This document shows, piece after piece, positions 42,892-52,499 of a stretch of 64,000 nt of DNA. The DNA lies in the NCBI RefSeq assembly GCF_001424045.1, contig NZ_LMQB01000025.1, positions 190,020 to 254,019 on the forward strand. The letters run 5' to 3'. The notes below the pieces were generated by a model. It was not told the DNA's origin and ran no database searches. It was given only the letters and a program-made list of their open reading frames with translations. Made by a program: the position numbers and the translations under genes. Positions within the stretch are counted from its first letter, which is position 1, and the number at the start of each line of letters is the position of its first letter. This stretch comes from Rhizobium sp. Leaf371. GTDB taxonomy: Bacteria > Pseudomonadota > Alphaproteobacteria > Rhizobiales > Rhizobiaceae.

Positions 42892-44985
42892 ATGACCATG
42901 ACATCGAACCGCTATTTGAGGGCCGTCGCCGCGCTGATGCTCGGCGTATCGGCCTTTGCGATGACCGCCTCGGCCTCCGAGCCGACCGTGGTGCCGGAAG
43001 CGGCGCCCTTTCCCGGGCAGGGCAAGATCACCTACGTGCCGCGCGACTCCATCCTCGAGTTCAAGGCGCTCCCGAAATACAGCGAGCCGGAATGGGTCAC
43101 GGAAAAGTTCGTCTCGACCGGCAAGCTGCCGCCGGTGGAGCAGCGCCTGCCGAAAGAACCTCTGGTCTACAAGACCGGCAATATGCCGGACGGCGTCGGC
43201 GTCTATGGCGACACGCTGCGCCACGTCATCGGCGGCCGGCCGGAAGGCTGGAATTATTCGGCCGGTCAGACGCAGGGATGGGGCGGTATCGACATTGCCA
43301 TGTCGGAGTGCCTGACGCGCACCGCGCCGCTGTTCCAGGTCGAGGCGACCGATGTGGAGCCGCTTCCGAACCTCGCGCGGAGCTGGGAATGGTCGGCTGA
43401 CGGCCACAAGCTCACCATGCGCCTGGTCGAAGGCGCCAAATGGTCGGATGGCGTCGAGTTCACGTCCGATGACGTGATGTTCTACTGGAACGACAATGTC
43501 GTCGATCCCAACGTCACCCCGCTCAACGGCGCCTCGCCCGAGACCTTCGGCGAAGGCACGACGCTCAAGGCGATCGATGCCTATACCGTCGAGTGGACAT
43601 TCAAGGACGCCTTTCCCCGCCAGCATCTGTTCGCCATGGCCTATGGCACCTTCTGCCCGGGTCCGGCGCATATCCTGAAGACCAAGCATCCGAAGTACAA
43701 CAAGGACTTCACCTACGACCAGTACAAGAACGGCTTCCCTGCCGACTACATGAACATTCCGGTGATGGGCGCCTGGGTGCCCGTATCCTACCGGCCCGAC
43801 GACATGATCGTGCTGCGTCGTAATCCCTACTACTGGAAGGTCGACGAAGCGGGCCACCAGCTGCCTTATGTCAACGAGCTGCATTACAAGCTGTCGACCT
43901 GGGCCGACCGCGACGTGCAGGCCATTGCCGGCTCCGGCGATTTCTCCAACCTCGAACAGCCGGAAAACTTCGTCGAGAGCCTGAAGCGCGCAGCGCAGGA
44001 AACCGCCCCTGCTCGTCTCGCCTTCGGCGCCCGCCTGATCGGTTACAATCTCCGCATGAACCTCTCGGCCAACGGCTGGGGCGAGGCGGACGAGCGTGGC
44101 AAGGCCGTCCGCGCGCTCAATCGCAACGTGGATTTCCGCAAGGCGATCACCATGGCTGTCGATCGCAAAAAGATCGGCGATTCCCTCGTCAAGGGCCCGT
44201 TCACCGCCATCTATCCGGGCGGTCTGTCGTCCGGCACCAGCTTCTACGACCGCCAGTCGACCGTCTACTATCCGTTCGATCTTGAGGGCGCAAAGGCGCT
44301 GCTCGAAAAGATCGGCCTGAAGGACACGGACGGCAACGGTTTCGTCAACTTCCCCGCCGGTACGGACGGTGGCCAGGATGTCCAGATCGTTCTCCTGTCC
44401 AATGCCGACTACGGCACGGACAAGAATCTCGCCGAAGGCGTCATCGGTCAGATGGAACAGTTGGGCCTCAAAGTGACGCTCAACTCTCTCGATGGCGTCA
44501 AGAAGGACAATGCCCACTATGCCGGGCAGTTCGACTGGACGATCCGCCGCAATGATCCGGAACTGACGACGGTGGTACAGAACACGACCCAGCTCGCCCC
44601 GACCGGCCCGCGGACCAGCTGGAATCACCGTGCCGGCACGGACGGGACGGTCGATCTCCTGCCGTATGAAAGCGACATGGTCTCGATCGTCAACAAGTTC
44701 ATCGCCTCGCAGGACAATACCGAGCGGACCGGTCTGATGAAGCAGTACCAGAAGATCGCGACCGAGAATGTCGATACGGTGGGCCTGACGGAGTATCCGG
44801 GCGCGCTCATCATCAACAAGCGCTTCTCCAACATCCCGTCGGGCGCGCCGATCTTCATGTTCAACTGGGCCGAGGATACGATCCTGCGCGAACGCGTCTT
44901 CGTCGCAGCCGACAAGCAGGGCGACTACGAACTCTTCAAGCAGCAACTGCCCGGCAAGCCCGGAGATGCCGGCCCGATCAACTAA
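42892..44985 (+). CDS. agpA: alpha-galactoside ABC transporter substrate-binding protein (AgpA-like, SBP family 5)
   Basis: A 697-residue periplasmic protein of the oligopeptide-binding (SBP_bac_5) family with signal peptide ending in FAMTASAS. It has LARSWEWSADGHKLTMRLVEGAKWSDGVEFTSDDVMFYW, the family signature, and further blocks typical of very long rhizobial members. In S. meliloti the homologous AgpA binds melibiose and raffinose although its family usually takes peptides. The size (about 700) and the gene order with permeases B and C and a fused ATPase D match agp. The leader GGGAGAGAC precedes the ATG. Confidence 0.88.
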   Translation: MTMTSNRYLRAVAALMLGVSAFAMTASASEPTVVPEAAPFPGQGKITYVPRDSILEFKALPKYSEPEWVTEKFVSTGKLPPVEQRLPKEPLVYKTGNMPDGVGVYGDTLRHVIGGRPEGWNYSAGQTQGWGGIDIAMSECLTRTAPLFQVEATDVEPLPNLARSWEWSADGHKLTMRLVEGAKWSDGVEFTSDDVMFYWNDNVVDPNVTPLNGASPETFGEGTTLKAIDAYTVEWTFKDAFPRQHLFAMAYGTFCPGPAHILKTKHPKYNKDFTYDQYKNGFPADYMNIPVMGAWVPVSYRPDDMIVLRRNPYYWKVDEAGHQLPYVNELHYKLSTWADRDVQAIAGSGDFSNLEQPENFVESLKRAAQETAPARLAFGARLIGYNLRMNLSANGWGEADERGKAVRALNRNVDFRKAITMAVDRKKIGDSLVKGPFTAIYPGGLSSGTSFYDRQSTVYYPFDLEGAKALLEKIGLKDTDGNGFVNFPAGTDGGQDVQIVLLSNADYGTDKNLAEGVIGQMEQLGLKVTLNSLDGVKKDNAHYAGQFDWTIRRNDPELTTVVQNTTQLAPTGPRTSWNHRAGTDGTVDLLPYESDMVSIVNKFIASQDNTERTGLMKQYQKIATENVDTVGLTEYPGALIINKRFSNIPSGAPIFMFNWAEDTILRERVFVAADKQGDYELFKQQLPGKPGDAGPIN

Positions 44986-45037
44986 GGCCCGGGTCGCAAG
45001 CCGATCGACCGATCGATGCCTGCCCTTCGACATCACC

Positions 45038-45058
45038 GCCGCCGGGCGTTCCGGCGGC
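45038..45058 (+). other. intercistronic hairpin after agpA
   Basis: GCCGCCGG and CCGGCGGC pair around a five-base loop, 52 bp after the agpA stop and followed by an A-rich stretch rather than T. It probably limits 3' decay or read-through into the permease genes. Confidence 0.65.
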
Positions 45059-45127
45059 AGAGAAAAATGACCGCCCGGGCGCATGGCAGCGTCGCGTCCG
45101 GCGGCCGGTTTTCCTAAAGGATACGAC

Positions 45128-46141
45128 ATGCTCAGGTTTTTGCTTGTGCGGATCGCCTCCGCGCTGCCGGTGCTCTTCGTCCTGAGCGTCGTCACCTTCG
45201 TCATCATCCAGGCGCCTCCCGGCGACTACAGCGACTACATCCGCTCTCAGGCAATCAACCAGGGTGGCGCCTCGTTCGAGGAGGCCGACGCCCAGGCCCA
45301 GGCCTACAAGATCGCGAACGGCCTCGATAAGCCGTTGCCCGTGCAATATGTGAACTGGATCACGGGCATCGTCACCCGCGGGGATTTCGGCCACAGCCTG
45401 TTCTACAACAAGCCCGTCTCCGAGGTCGTTGGCGAACGCCTGCCCCGCACGCTGGCGCTGGCCCTCGTCTGCCACATCCTCGCGTCCCTGATCGGCATTA
45501 CCTTCGGCATCCTCGCCGCGACGCGGCAATATACCTGGGTGGATACGTTGCTGTCCGGCATCTCGTTCCTCGGCATGACCGTGCCGCGCTTCCTGATGGC
45601 GCTGATCATCGTCTACATCATGGTGTTCCACTTCAATGTCAGCGAGATCGGCTCGTTCCAGTCGGCCCGCTATGGCGGCGCGCCCTGGTCCTTCGACAAG
45701 TTCCTCGACCTCCTGAAACATGTCTGGCCGGTCATCGCCATCGCGACCTTCGGCGGGCTCGCCTACAATATGCGCGTCATGCGCGGCAATCTGCTCGATA
45801 CGCTGAACGCGCAATATGTCGAGACCGCACGCGCCAAGGGCCTTTCCGAGCGCAAGGTCATCATGCGCCATGCCGTGCCCAATGCGCTGCACCCGCTCGT
45901 CATGTATCAGGGCGTCGTTCTTCCCTATATGCTGACCGGCGAGATCGAGACGGCGATCATCTTCGCGCTGCCGACCGTCGGTCCGGCCATTGTCGGCTCC
46001 ATGGCGGTCGGCGACGTCTATGTCACCGCGACCTTCATGCTCGTTCTCTCGGCCACGCTGATCGTCGGCAACATTATCGCCGACCTTCTGCTCGCCGCGC
46101 TCGATCCCCGCGTCCGCCAGATGGGAGGGGCCACAGCATGA
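45128..46141 (+). CDS. agpB: alpha-galactoside ABC transporter permease (DppB/OppB type)
   Basis: A 337-residue permease with six helices: TM1 at MLRFLLVRIASALPVLFVLSVVTFVIIQ, then the long first periplasmic loop with LDKPLPVQYVNWITGIVTRGDFGHSL, typical of DppB proteins. The EAA-like loop is YVETARAKGLSERKVIMRHAVPNALHPLV. AAAGGATACGAC precedes the ATG. The stop overlaps the AgpC start (ATGA). Together with AgpC it forms the channel for the AgpA cargo. Confidence 0.9.
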   Translation: MLRFLLVRIASALPVLFVLSVVTFVIIQAPPGDYSDYIRSQAINQGGASFEEADAQAQAYKIANGLDKPLPVQYVNWITGIVTRGDFGHSLFYNKPVSEVVGERLPRTLALALVCHILASLIGITFGILAATRQYTWVDTLLSGISFLGMTVPRFLMALIIVYIMVFHFNVSEIGSFQSARYGGAPWSFDKFLDLLKHVWPVIAIATFGGLAYNMRVMRGNLLDTLNAQYVETARAKGLSERKVIMRHAVPNALHPLVMYQGVVLPYMLTGEIETAIIFALPTVGPAIVGSMAVGDVYVTATFMLVLSATLIVGNIIADLLLAALDPRVRQMGGATA

Positions 46142-47295
46142 GTTTCGAAACCCAGGCCACTCTGCCGGCGGCGACCGCCGAGGCCGAGCACCACCCGATC
46201 GACGCACGGCCGGCCGAGCAGCATCGCAACGAAAGCTATATGGCGCTCGTCTGGCGCCGGCTGAAGAAATCCTGGACAGGCATGCTCGGCCTCGCCCTCG
46301 TCTGCCTTCTTCTCTTCTCGGCCGTTTTCGCGGATTTCCTCTCCCCGGTCGATCCCAAGGCAACGAATGTCGGTTTCTCCCCGCCGCAGCTGCCGAGCTT
46401 CACCGACAAGGACGGCAATTTCGTCTTTCCACCGCGCTCCTATCCGGTGCGGGAGACGGACGAACTCGATCCCGTGACGTTCCAGCCGATCATCGGTCCG
46501 GACTATGACAATCCTCAGGTCCTCGGTCTCTTCGTCAAGGGCGCGCCCTACAGGCTGCTCGGCCTCATTCCGCTCGATCGTCACCTGATCGGGGCACAGG
46601 ACGGTTCGCCGATCCATTTCCTCGGCACGGACAAGTTCGGTCGGGATGTCCTCTCCCGCATGCTCTACGGCTCGCGGATCTCGCTTTCGATCGCTCTGAC
46701 GGTGGTCTTCATCGTCACGGTCGTGGGAACGACGGTCGGCATGGTTTCCGGCTATTTCGGCGGGCGCTTCGATACCTGGATGCAGCGCTTCGTCGAGCTG
46801 GTCCTCGCCTTCCCGCAGCTGCCGCTTTATCTCGCCCTCACGTCGCTGATCCCGGTCACTGCACCCACGCATGTGTTCCTCGTCTTCGTGGTCGGCGTCA
46901 TGTCGGCGCTCGGCTGGGCGCAGATGTCACGGGAAGTGCGCGGCAAGACGCTGGCGCTCGCCCGGATCGACTATGTCCGGGCTGCCATCGCGGTCGGCGC
47001 CAGCGACCGGCGCATCATCCTCCAGCATATCTTCCCGAACGTCATGAGCCATGTGATCGTCGCGGTGACGCTGGCCATTCCGAGCGTGGTGCTGCTGGAA
47101 TCCTTCCTCGGCTTCCTCGGTTTCGCGGTCAAGCCGCCGCTGATCTCCTGGGGGCTGATGCTGCAGGACACCTCGACCTATTCCGTCATCGGGTCCTATC
47201 CCTGGATCCTGTCGCCCGTCGGCATCGTGCTGATCACCGTCTTCGCCTTCAATGCGCTCGGCGATGGGCTGCGCGACGCCATCGACCCCTATTGA
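46138..47295 (+). CDS. agpC: alpha-galactoside ABC transporter permease (DppC/OppC type)
   Basis: A 385-residue permease, longer than the usual 280-300. The additional residues lie in the first periplasmic region (about 75-160), which carries the insertion FTDKDGNFVFPPRSYPVRETDE. The core contains FLGTDKFGRDVLSRMLYGSRISL, and the EAA loop YVRAAIAVGASDRRIILQHIFPNVM. The long loop is common in rhizobial glycoside members of this family and might contact AgpA. The start overlaps the AgpB stop by four bases. Confidence 0.9.
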   Translation: MSFETQATLPAATAEAEHHPIDARPAEQHRNESYMALVWRRLKKSWTGMLGLALVCLLLFSAVFADFLSPVDPKATNVGFSPPQLPSFTDKDGNFVFPPRSYPVRETDELDPVTFQPIIGPDYDNPQVLGLFVKGAPYRLLGLIPLDRHLIGAQDGSPIHFLGTDKFGRDVLSRMLYGSRISLSIALTVVFIVTVVGTTVGMVSGYFGGRFDTWMQRFVELVLAFPQLPLYLALTSLIPVTAPTHVFLVFVVGVMSALGWAQMSREVRGKTLALARIDYVRAAIAVGASDRRIILQHIFPNVMSHVIVAVTLAIPSVVLLESFLGFLGFAVKPPLISWGLMLQDTSTYSVIGSYPWILSPVGIVLITVFAFNALGDGLRDAIDPY

Positions 47296-47308
47296 AAGGA
47301 GCGAGACC

Positions 47309-48979
47309 ATGACGACACCCAATATCTCCGTCACGGCGCCGCCTGAGCGTTGCGATCTCGCTGAGCACACGGACGCCCCGATCATCGATGCCCGCAACGT
47401 CGCCGTCGATTTCAAAGTGGAGCACGGCACGGTCAGCGCCGTAAAGGACGTGTCCTTCCAGCTCTATCGCGGCGAGACGATCGCGATCGTCGGGGAAAGC
47501 GGGTCCGGCAAGTCCGTGACAGCCCGCACCATCATGGGGCTGCTCTCCAAGCGCGCCGTGACCAGCCCCCGCTCGACCATCGCCTACAAGGGCGAGGACG
47601 TGCTGACATTTTCCGAAAACCGCCGGCGCAAGCTGCGCGGCGACCGGATCTCGATGATCTTCCAGGAGCCGATGAGTTCGCTCAATCCGGTCTATACGAT
47701 CGGCGCGCAGATTGCCGAAGCCATTCTCGTGCATCGCCGCATGAGCCGGAAGGCGGCCATGGCGGAAGCGCTGGAGCTTCTGCGGCATGTCCAGATCCCC
47801 GAGCCCGAAGCGCGGCTGAACCAGTATCCGCACCAGCTCTCCGGCGGCCAGCGTCAGCGCGTCATGATCGCCATGGCGCTCTCCAACAAGCCGGATGTGC
47901 TGATCGCCGACGAGCCGACGACGGCGCTCGACGTGACGGTGCAGGCGCAGATCCTCAACCTCATCCGCGCGCTTCAGCGTGAGATGAACATGGCCGTGAT
48001 CCTGATCACCCACGACCTCACCGTCGTCCGGCAGTTCTCGGACTATGTCTATGTCATGAGCGCCGGCGAGGTGCGCGAGCACAATACGACCGAAGCTCTC
48101 TTCGCCGATCCGCGGCATCCTTATACGGCCAAGCTGCTTGCGTCCGAACCGAAGGGTACGGTCGCGCCGATCTCGCAAACGGCGCCTGTCATCCTCGAAG
48201 GCCGCAATGTCCGCGTCACCTTCACGCTCAAATCCGGCGGGTTTTTCAAGCCGCAATTCAGCGAGCTTTTGGCGGTCAACAATCTCAGCCTCTCGCTGAA
48301 ACGCGGCGAAACGCTGGGCATCGTCGGGGAAAGCGGCTCCGGCAAGACAACCTTCGGCCAGGCGCTCATCCGGCTTCTGAATGCCGAGAGCGGCGAGATC
48401 ACCTTCGACGGCGAGGCGATCCAGTCCTATGGCCGCACGGAGATGCGCCCGCTGCGCGCCCGTATGCAGATCGTCTTCCAGGACCCGTTCTCTTCGCTCA
48501 ACCCGCGCATGTCGGTGGGCCAGATCATCGAGGAAGGCCTGATCGTCAACGGGCTCGGCGCGACGCGCGACGAGCGGCTGGGGCGGATCTATGCGGCGCT
48601 GGCGAGTGCCGGCATGCCGGGCAACATTCTCGGGCGGTTTCCCCACGAGTTTTCCGGCGGCCAGCGCCAGCGCATCGCGATTGCCCGTGCCATCGCGCTG
48701 GAGCCGGAGTTCATCCTTCTCGACGAGCCGACCTCGGCGCTCGATCTTTCGGTGCAGGCCCAGATCATCGACCTCCTGCGCAAGCTGCAGGAAGAGCGGG
48801 GCCTTTCCTATCTGTTCATCTCGCACGACCTGAAGGTGGTGCGCGCACTCTGCCACCGCGTCGCGGTGATGCAGCGGGGAAAGATCGTCGAGGAAGGCCC
48901 CGTCGCCGAGGTCCTGTCAAACCCCAAGACCGAATACACCGAGCGGCTCGTCCGAGCCGCCTTCAACGTTGCAGCCTGA
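47309..48979 (+). CDS. agpD: alpha-galactoside ABC transporter ATP-binding protein, fused DppD-DppF type
   Basis: A 556-residue protein with two complete ATPase domains. The N-half has [28 protein letters not shown] and [12 protein letters not shown]; the C-half has [29 protein letters not shown] and [13 protein letters not shown]. Both halves keep all catalytic motifs, unlike the asymmetric RbsA-type ATPase elsewhere in the window. The first half lacks the typical C-terminal oligopeptide extension with cysteines. AAAGGAGCGAGACC precedes the ATG. The operon continues into melA. Confidence 0.92.
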   Translation: MTTPNISVTAPPERCDLAEHTDAPIIDARNVAVDFKVEHGTVSAVKDVSFQLYRGETIAIVGESGSGKSVTARTIMGLLSKRAVTSPRSTIAYKGEDVLTFSENRRRKLRGDRISMIFQEPMSSLNPVYTIGAQIAEAILVHRRMSRKAAMAEALELLRHVQIPEPEARLNQYPHQLSGGQRQRVMIAMALSNKPDVLIADEPTTALDVTVQAQILNLIRALQREMNMAVILITHDLTVVRQFSDYVYVMSAGEVREHNTTEALFADPRHPYTAKLLASEPKGTVAPISQTAPVILEGRNVRVTFTLKSGGFFKPQFSELLAVNNLSLSLKRGETLGIVGESGSGKTTFGQALIRLLNAESGEITFDGEAIQSYGRTEMRPLRARMQIVFQDPFSSLNPRMSVGQIIEEGLIVNGLGATRDERLGRIYAALASAGMPGNILGRFPHEFSGGQRQRIAIARAIALEPEFILLDEPTSALDLSVQAQIIDLLRKLQEERGLSYLFISHDLKVVRALCHRVAVMQRGKIVEEGPVAEVLSNPKTEYTERLVRAAFNVAA

Positions 48980-48995
48980 GCAGAAAGAGGCCCCC

Positions 48996-50381
48996 ATGAC
49001 CAGTCAACCCATGACCAGACAACCCAAGATCACCTTCATCGGAGCGGGATCGACGACGTTCATGAAGAACATCATCGGCGACATCCTCCAGCGTCCGGCC
49101 CTGTCGGGAGCGAAGATCGCACTGATGGATATCAATGCCGAACGCCTTCAGGAAAGCGAAGTCATCGTCCGCAAGCTGATCTCGTCGCTCGGCGCGAAAG
49201 CCACCATCGAGATGCATTCGAGCCAGAAGCGCGCGCTCGATGGCGCCAATTTCGTCGTCGTTGCCTTCCAGATCGGCGGCTTCGAGCCCTGCACGGTCAC
49301 CGACTTCGAAGTGCCGAAGAAATACGGCCTGCGCCAGACCATCGCCGACACGCTCGGCGTCGGCGGCATCATGCGTGGTCTGCGCACCGTGCCGCACCTC
49401 TGGTCGATCTGCGAGGACATGATGCAGGTCTGCCCGGACGCGATCCTGCTGCAATACGTCAATCCGATGGCGATCAACACCTGGGCGATCGCCGAGAAGT
49501 ATCCGAAGATCAAGCAGGTCGGCCTTTGCCACTCCGTGCAGGGCACGGCCATGGAGCTCGCCGAAGACCTCGATATCCCCTATGAGGAAATCCGCTACAA
49601 GTCGGCCGGCATCAACCACATGGCTTTCTATCTGAAATTCGAGCACCGCCAGCCGGACGGCTCCTACAAGGATCTCTATCCGGACCTCCTGCGCGCCTAT
49701 CGCGAGGGCCGAGCGCCGAAGCCGACCTGGAACCCGCGCTGCCCGAACAAGGTGCGCTACGAAATGCTGACGCGCCTCGGCTATTTCGTCACCGAGAGCT
49801 CTGAGCATTTCGCCGAATACACGCCCTACTTCATCAAGGAAGGCCGCGAGGACCTGATCGAGAAGTTTGGCATCCCGCTCGACGAATATCCCAAGCGGTG
49901 CGTCGAGCAGATCGAGCGCTGGAAGGGCCAGGCCGCGGCCTATATGTCGGCCGACAAGATCGAGGTGAAGCAGTCGAAGGAATATGCCTCCTCGATCGTC
50001 AACTCGATCTGGACCGGCGAGCCCTCGGTGATCTACGGCAACCAGCGCAACAATGGCTGCATCACGTCGCTGCCGGACAATTGTGCCGCCGAAGTGCCGT
50101 GCCTGGTCGATGAAAACGGCATTCAGCCGACCTTCGTCGGCGCCCTGCCCCCGCAGCTGACCGCGCTGATGCGCACCAACATCAACGTGCAGGAACTGAC
50201 CGTGCAGGCGCTGATGACGGAGAACCGCGAGCACCTCTACCACGCCGCCATGATGGATCCGCACACGGCGGCAGAGCTCGATCTCGACCAGATCTGGTCG
50301 CTGGTGGACGATCTCTTGATCGCGCACAATGAATGGATCCCGCAATGGGCCCGCATCGAGAAGAAGGTCCGCGCGGCCTGA
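48996..50381 (+). CDS. melA: alpha-galactosidase, glycoside hydrolase family 4 (MelA)
   Basis: A 461-residue GH4 alpha-galactosidase that closely follows E. coli MelA in sequence (as remembered). It has KITFIGAGSTTFMKNIIGDI (NAD+ fold), QYVNPMAINTW, GLCHSVQGTAMEL with the metal cysteine, SAGINHMAFYLKFEH with the metal histidine, and TESSEHFAEYTPYF. It hydrolyses melibiose and related alpha-galactosides in the cytoplasm with NAD+ and Mn2+. It ends the operon that imports these sugars. GAGG lies five bases before the chosen ATG. A long perfect hairpin follows. Confidence 0.93.
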   Translation: MTSQPMTRQPKITFIGAGSTTFMKNIIGDILQRPALSGAKIALMDINAERLQESEVIVRKLISSLGAKATIEMHSSQKRALDGANFVVVAFQIGGFEPCTVTDFEVPKKYGLRQTIADTLGVGGIMRGLRTVPHLWSICEDMMQVCPDAILLQYVNPMAINTWAIAEKYPKIKQVGLCHSVQGTAMELAEDLDIPYEEIRYKSAGINHMAFYLKFEHRQPDGSYKDLYPDLLRAYREGRAPKPTWNPRCPNKVRYEMLTRLGYFVTESSEHFAEYTPYFIKEGREDLIEKFGIPLDEYPKRCVEQIERWKGQAAAYMSADKIEVKQSKEYASSIVNSIWTGEPSVIYGNQRNNGCITSLPDNCAAEVPCLVDENGIQPTFVGALPPQLTALMRTNINVQELTVQALMTENREHLYHAAMMDPHTAAELDLDQIWSLVDDLLIAHNEWIPQWARIEKKVRAA

Positions 50382-50678
50382 TCGGCCGAGACAGCGCGCG
50401 ACCTAACCTCCCGGGTCGAGACGACGACCGTCGCCGCCGCGCCGACGGACCGGATGGCCCACCGCCATCCGGTCCGTCATCCGGATCTGTGAAGGTGTCG
50501 GTTGCGATACGGGGCGGAATGACACTTCAAGCACCCCGGCTGTCGTCCCAATTGAACCCTTGTGGATTTCAGTGCCGGAAAGCTTTGATGTGTAGGGATT
50601 GAATGCTGTCCCAAATAGTCTTTATTCCAGTTGAGACAACCACTTTACGCCGATTGCGGTCATGTTCGTGCGAAAGCG
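50382..50678. other. 297 bp gap between melA and the GNAT gene
   Basis: The first 100 bp hold a strong terminator-like hairpin (50444-50478). From about 50520 the composition becomes clearly more AT-rich than the rest of the window, which continues into the acetyltransferase gene. No further gene, terminal repeat or tRNA end was seen. Confidence 0.5.
50444..50478 (+). terminator. strong hairpin after melA
   Basis: GACGGACCGGATGGC and GCCATCCGGTCCGTC form a perfect fifteen-base-pair stem around a five-base loop, 63 bp after the melA stop. There is no T-run; its length still makes it the likely end of the agp-mel operon mRNA. Confidence 0.65.
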
Positions 50679-51182
50679 TCAAAATAGCAGAGCCATCGCC
50701 ACCCGACGGAAGGGATCAAGCCCATCCGCAACCTGTCGGTCGAGGTTGCTCCTTAGGTGCTGAAGAATGGTCTCGCCTTCCAGAAGCTTAAAGCCCAGTC
50801 TCGCATAGAATGGGGCGTTGAAGGGCGCAAAACGGTCTGTGGTCAATGTCACACCTGCAAGTCGTCTGCGCCGACCATCCTCGATCAAGGTTGTAACGAG
50901 ACTTCGACCAAGGCCTCTTCTTTGCCAAGCGGGTAGAACATCCACTTCCCCGATATAGAGGTATCCGTCAACGACATACCCACCGGAATAGGCGACCGCA
51001 GCACCATCTTCGTTGCACGTGACATACAACATGTTTTCGTAGAGAAACCGCTGCAGTTCCTCGTTGCTATTAGCGGCTGCGACACCACTCACCGCGCCAG
51101 TCTCCCGAAGTGTTTCGAAAGAGGCTAACTCGACGGCTTGTAACGCCTGGAAGTCGTCGGGGGTACCACGTCTAATTCGCAT
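50679..51182 (-). CDS. GNAT-family N-acetyltransferase
   Basis: A 167-residue acetyl-CoA-dependent acetyltransferase. It begins MRIRRGTPDDFQALQAVE and has the acyl-CoA-binding motif A VDVLPAWQRRGLGRSLVTTLIED (R/Q-x-x-G-x-G/A), followed by motif B FYARLGFKLLEGE. The substrate cannot be told. Codon use and base composition are more AT-rich than in all neighbours, suggesting a recent arrival. It is a single gene on the strand opposite to agp-mel. Confidence 0.85.
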   Translation of the reverse strand: MRIRRGTPDDFQALQAVELASFETLRETGAVSGVAAANSNEELQRFLYENMLYVTCNEDGAAVAYSGGYVVDGYLYIGEVDVLPAWQRRGLGRSLVTTLIEDGRRRRLAGVTLTTDRFAPFNAPFYARLGFKLLEGETILQHLRSNLDRQVADGLDPFRRVAMALLF

Positions 51183-51351
51183 TAGCTCAACCTACCTTAT
51201 CGGCTGCGTCATAACCCGCACATCATGACGATTAGGTGAAAGGTCTTCGTCCGCTTCGGGCCCAATAGCAGACGTCGGTCGTTACGGTGTCATTTCGCCC
51301 TCAGCCTGAACCGACCCCTGTGAACATCGAGAGCATCCGCTCTACAAACGA

Positions 51352-51387
51352 AAAAGCGCCGGAACCACAGTGTGGGCCGGCGCTTTT
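51352..51387 (-). terminator. intrinsic terminator of the lac operon (bidirectional)
   Basis: AAAAGCGCCGG and CCGGCGCTTTT form an eleven-base-pair stem with A/T flanks, 22 bp beyond the lacK stop on the - strand. The T-run is present on both strands. Confidence 0.85.
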
Positions 51388-51408
51388 GTGTTCAACCGTT
51401 TTGAAGTT

Positions 51409-52491
51409 CTACCGGATACGCTTGCCGTCTTCCGCGAAGAGCAGAGCCCGCGTCGGGTCGAAGCCTGCCTTCAGCACGTGGCCCGTGGAGAGGCTGCGGC
51501 CGTTGCGGGTGGTGACGACGATCGTTTCGCCGGATGTCGAGCGACCATAGGCAAACGTCTCGCCGCCCAGATGTTCGAACATGTCGATGGTGATCGACAG
51601 GCTGTCCTCGCCGGCATCGGTGAAATGCTCCGGGCGGATGCCGAGACGGATCGGGGTGCCGGCAGACGGCACCGGACCCTGCAGCGGCACAGCGATTTCC
51701 TTGTCGGCGAAGCCATCGAGCGAGACGAGCGCGGAGGTTCCGCTGGCGCCGATGACCCGGCCGGCGAAGACGTTCATCCGCGGCGAGCCGATGAAGCCGG
51801 CAACGAACAGGTTGGCGGGGTCGTCGTACAGATCGAGCGGTGCGCCGACCTGTTCCACGATGCCGGCCCGGAGAACGACGATCTTGTCGGCCAGCGTCAT
51901 CGCTTCCACCTGGTCGTGCGTGACGTAGACGATGGTGGCGTTCAGTTCCTTGTGCAGCCGGGCGATTTCCACCCGCATGTGCACCCGAAGCTCCGCATCG
52001 AGGTTCGACAGCGGCTCGTCGAAGAGGAAGACGTCCGGTTCGCGCACGATGGCGCGGCCGATGGCGACGCGCTGGCGCTGCCCGCCGGAAAGCGCCTTCG
52101 GCTTGCGGTCCATCAGCGGCCCGAGTTCGAGGATTTTCGCGGCCGCATCGACGCGACGTGCGATCTCCGCCTTGTCCTGTCCGGCGAAACGCAGCGCGAA
52201 GCCCATATTCTCGCGCACCGTCATGTGCGGATAGAGCGCGTAGGACTGGAACACCATGGCGATCCCGCGCTTGGAGGGATCGACATCGTTCATCACCTGC
52301 CCGCCGATCTCGAGCGTGCCGGAGGTGATGTCCTCCAGCCCGGCGATCATGCGCAGCAGCGTGGACTTGCCGCATCCGGACGGGCCGACGAAAACGACGA
52401 ACTCGCCGGATTTGATGTCGAGATCGACGCCCTTGATGACATCGAGAACGCCGAATGTCTTGCGGATGTCCTTGAGAATGACGTCGGCCAT
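51409..52491 (-). CDS. lacK: lactose ABC transporter ATP-binding protein (LacK, UgpC/MalK type)
   Basis: A 360-residue CUT1 ATPase with Walker [21 protein letters not shown], signature [31 protein letters not shown] and a TOBE domain (LGIRPEHF). It is the last gene of a five-gene set in the order binding protein, MalF, MalG, beta-galactosidase, ATPase. This is the lacEFGZK order described for Agrobacterium radiobacter and also found in S. meliloti, hence the symbol. The ATG (MADVILKDI) is 8 bp after the lacZ stop; an upstream extension is inside lacZ. Confidence 0.88.
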   Translation of the reverse strand: MADVILKDIRKTFGVLDVIKGVDLDIKSGEFVVFVGPSGCGKSTLLRMIAGLEDITSGTLEIGGQVMNDVDPSKRGIAMVFQSYALYPHMTVRENMGFALRFAGQDKAEIARRVDAAAKILELGPLMDRKPKALSGGQRQRVAIGRAIVREPDVFLFDEPLSNLDAELRVHMRVEIARLHKELNATIVYVTHDQVEAMTLADKIVVLRAGIVEQVGAPLDLYDDPANLFVAGFIGSPRMNVFAGRVIGASGTSALVSLDGFADKEIAVPLQGPVPSAGTPIRLGIRPEHFTDAGEDSLSITIDMFEHLGGETFAYGRSTSGETIVVTTRNGRSLSTGHVLKAGFDPTRALLFAEDGKRIR

Positions 52492-52499
52492 ACCGGCTC

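Noticed and set aside
42631..45207. Open frame of 858 codons on the - strand
   Set aside because: It is antisense to the agpA binding protein gene and shows the low-complexity composition of a shadow frame.
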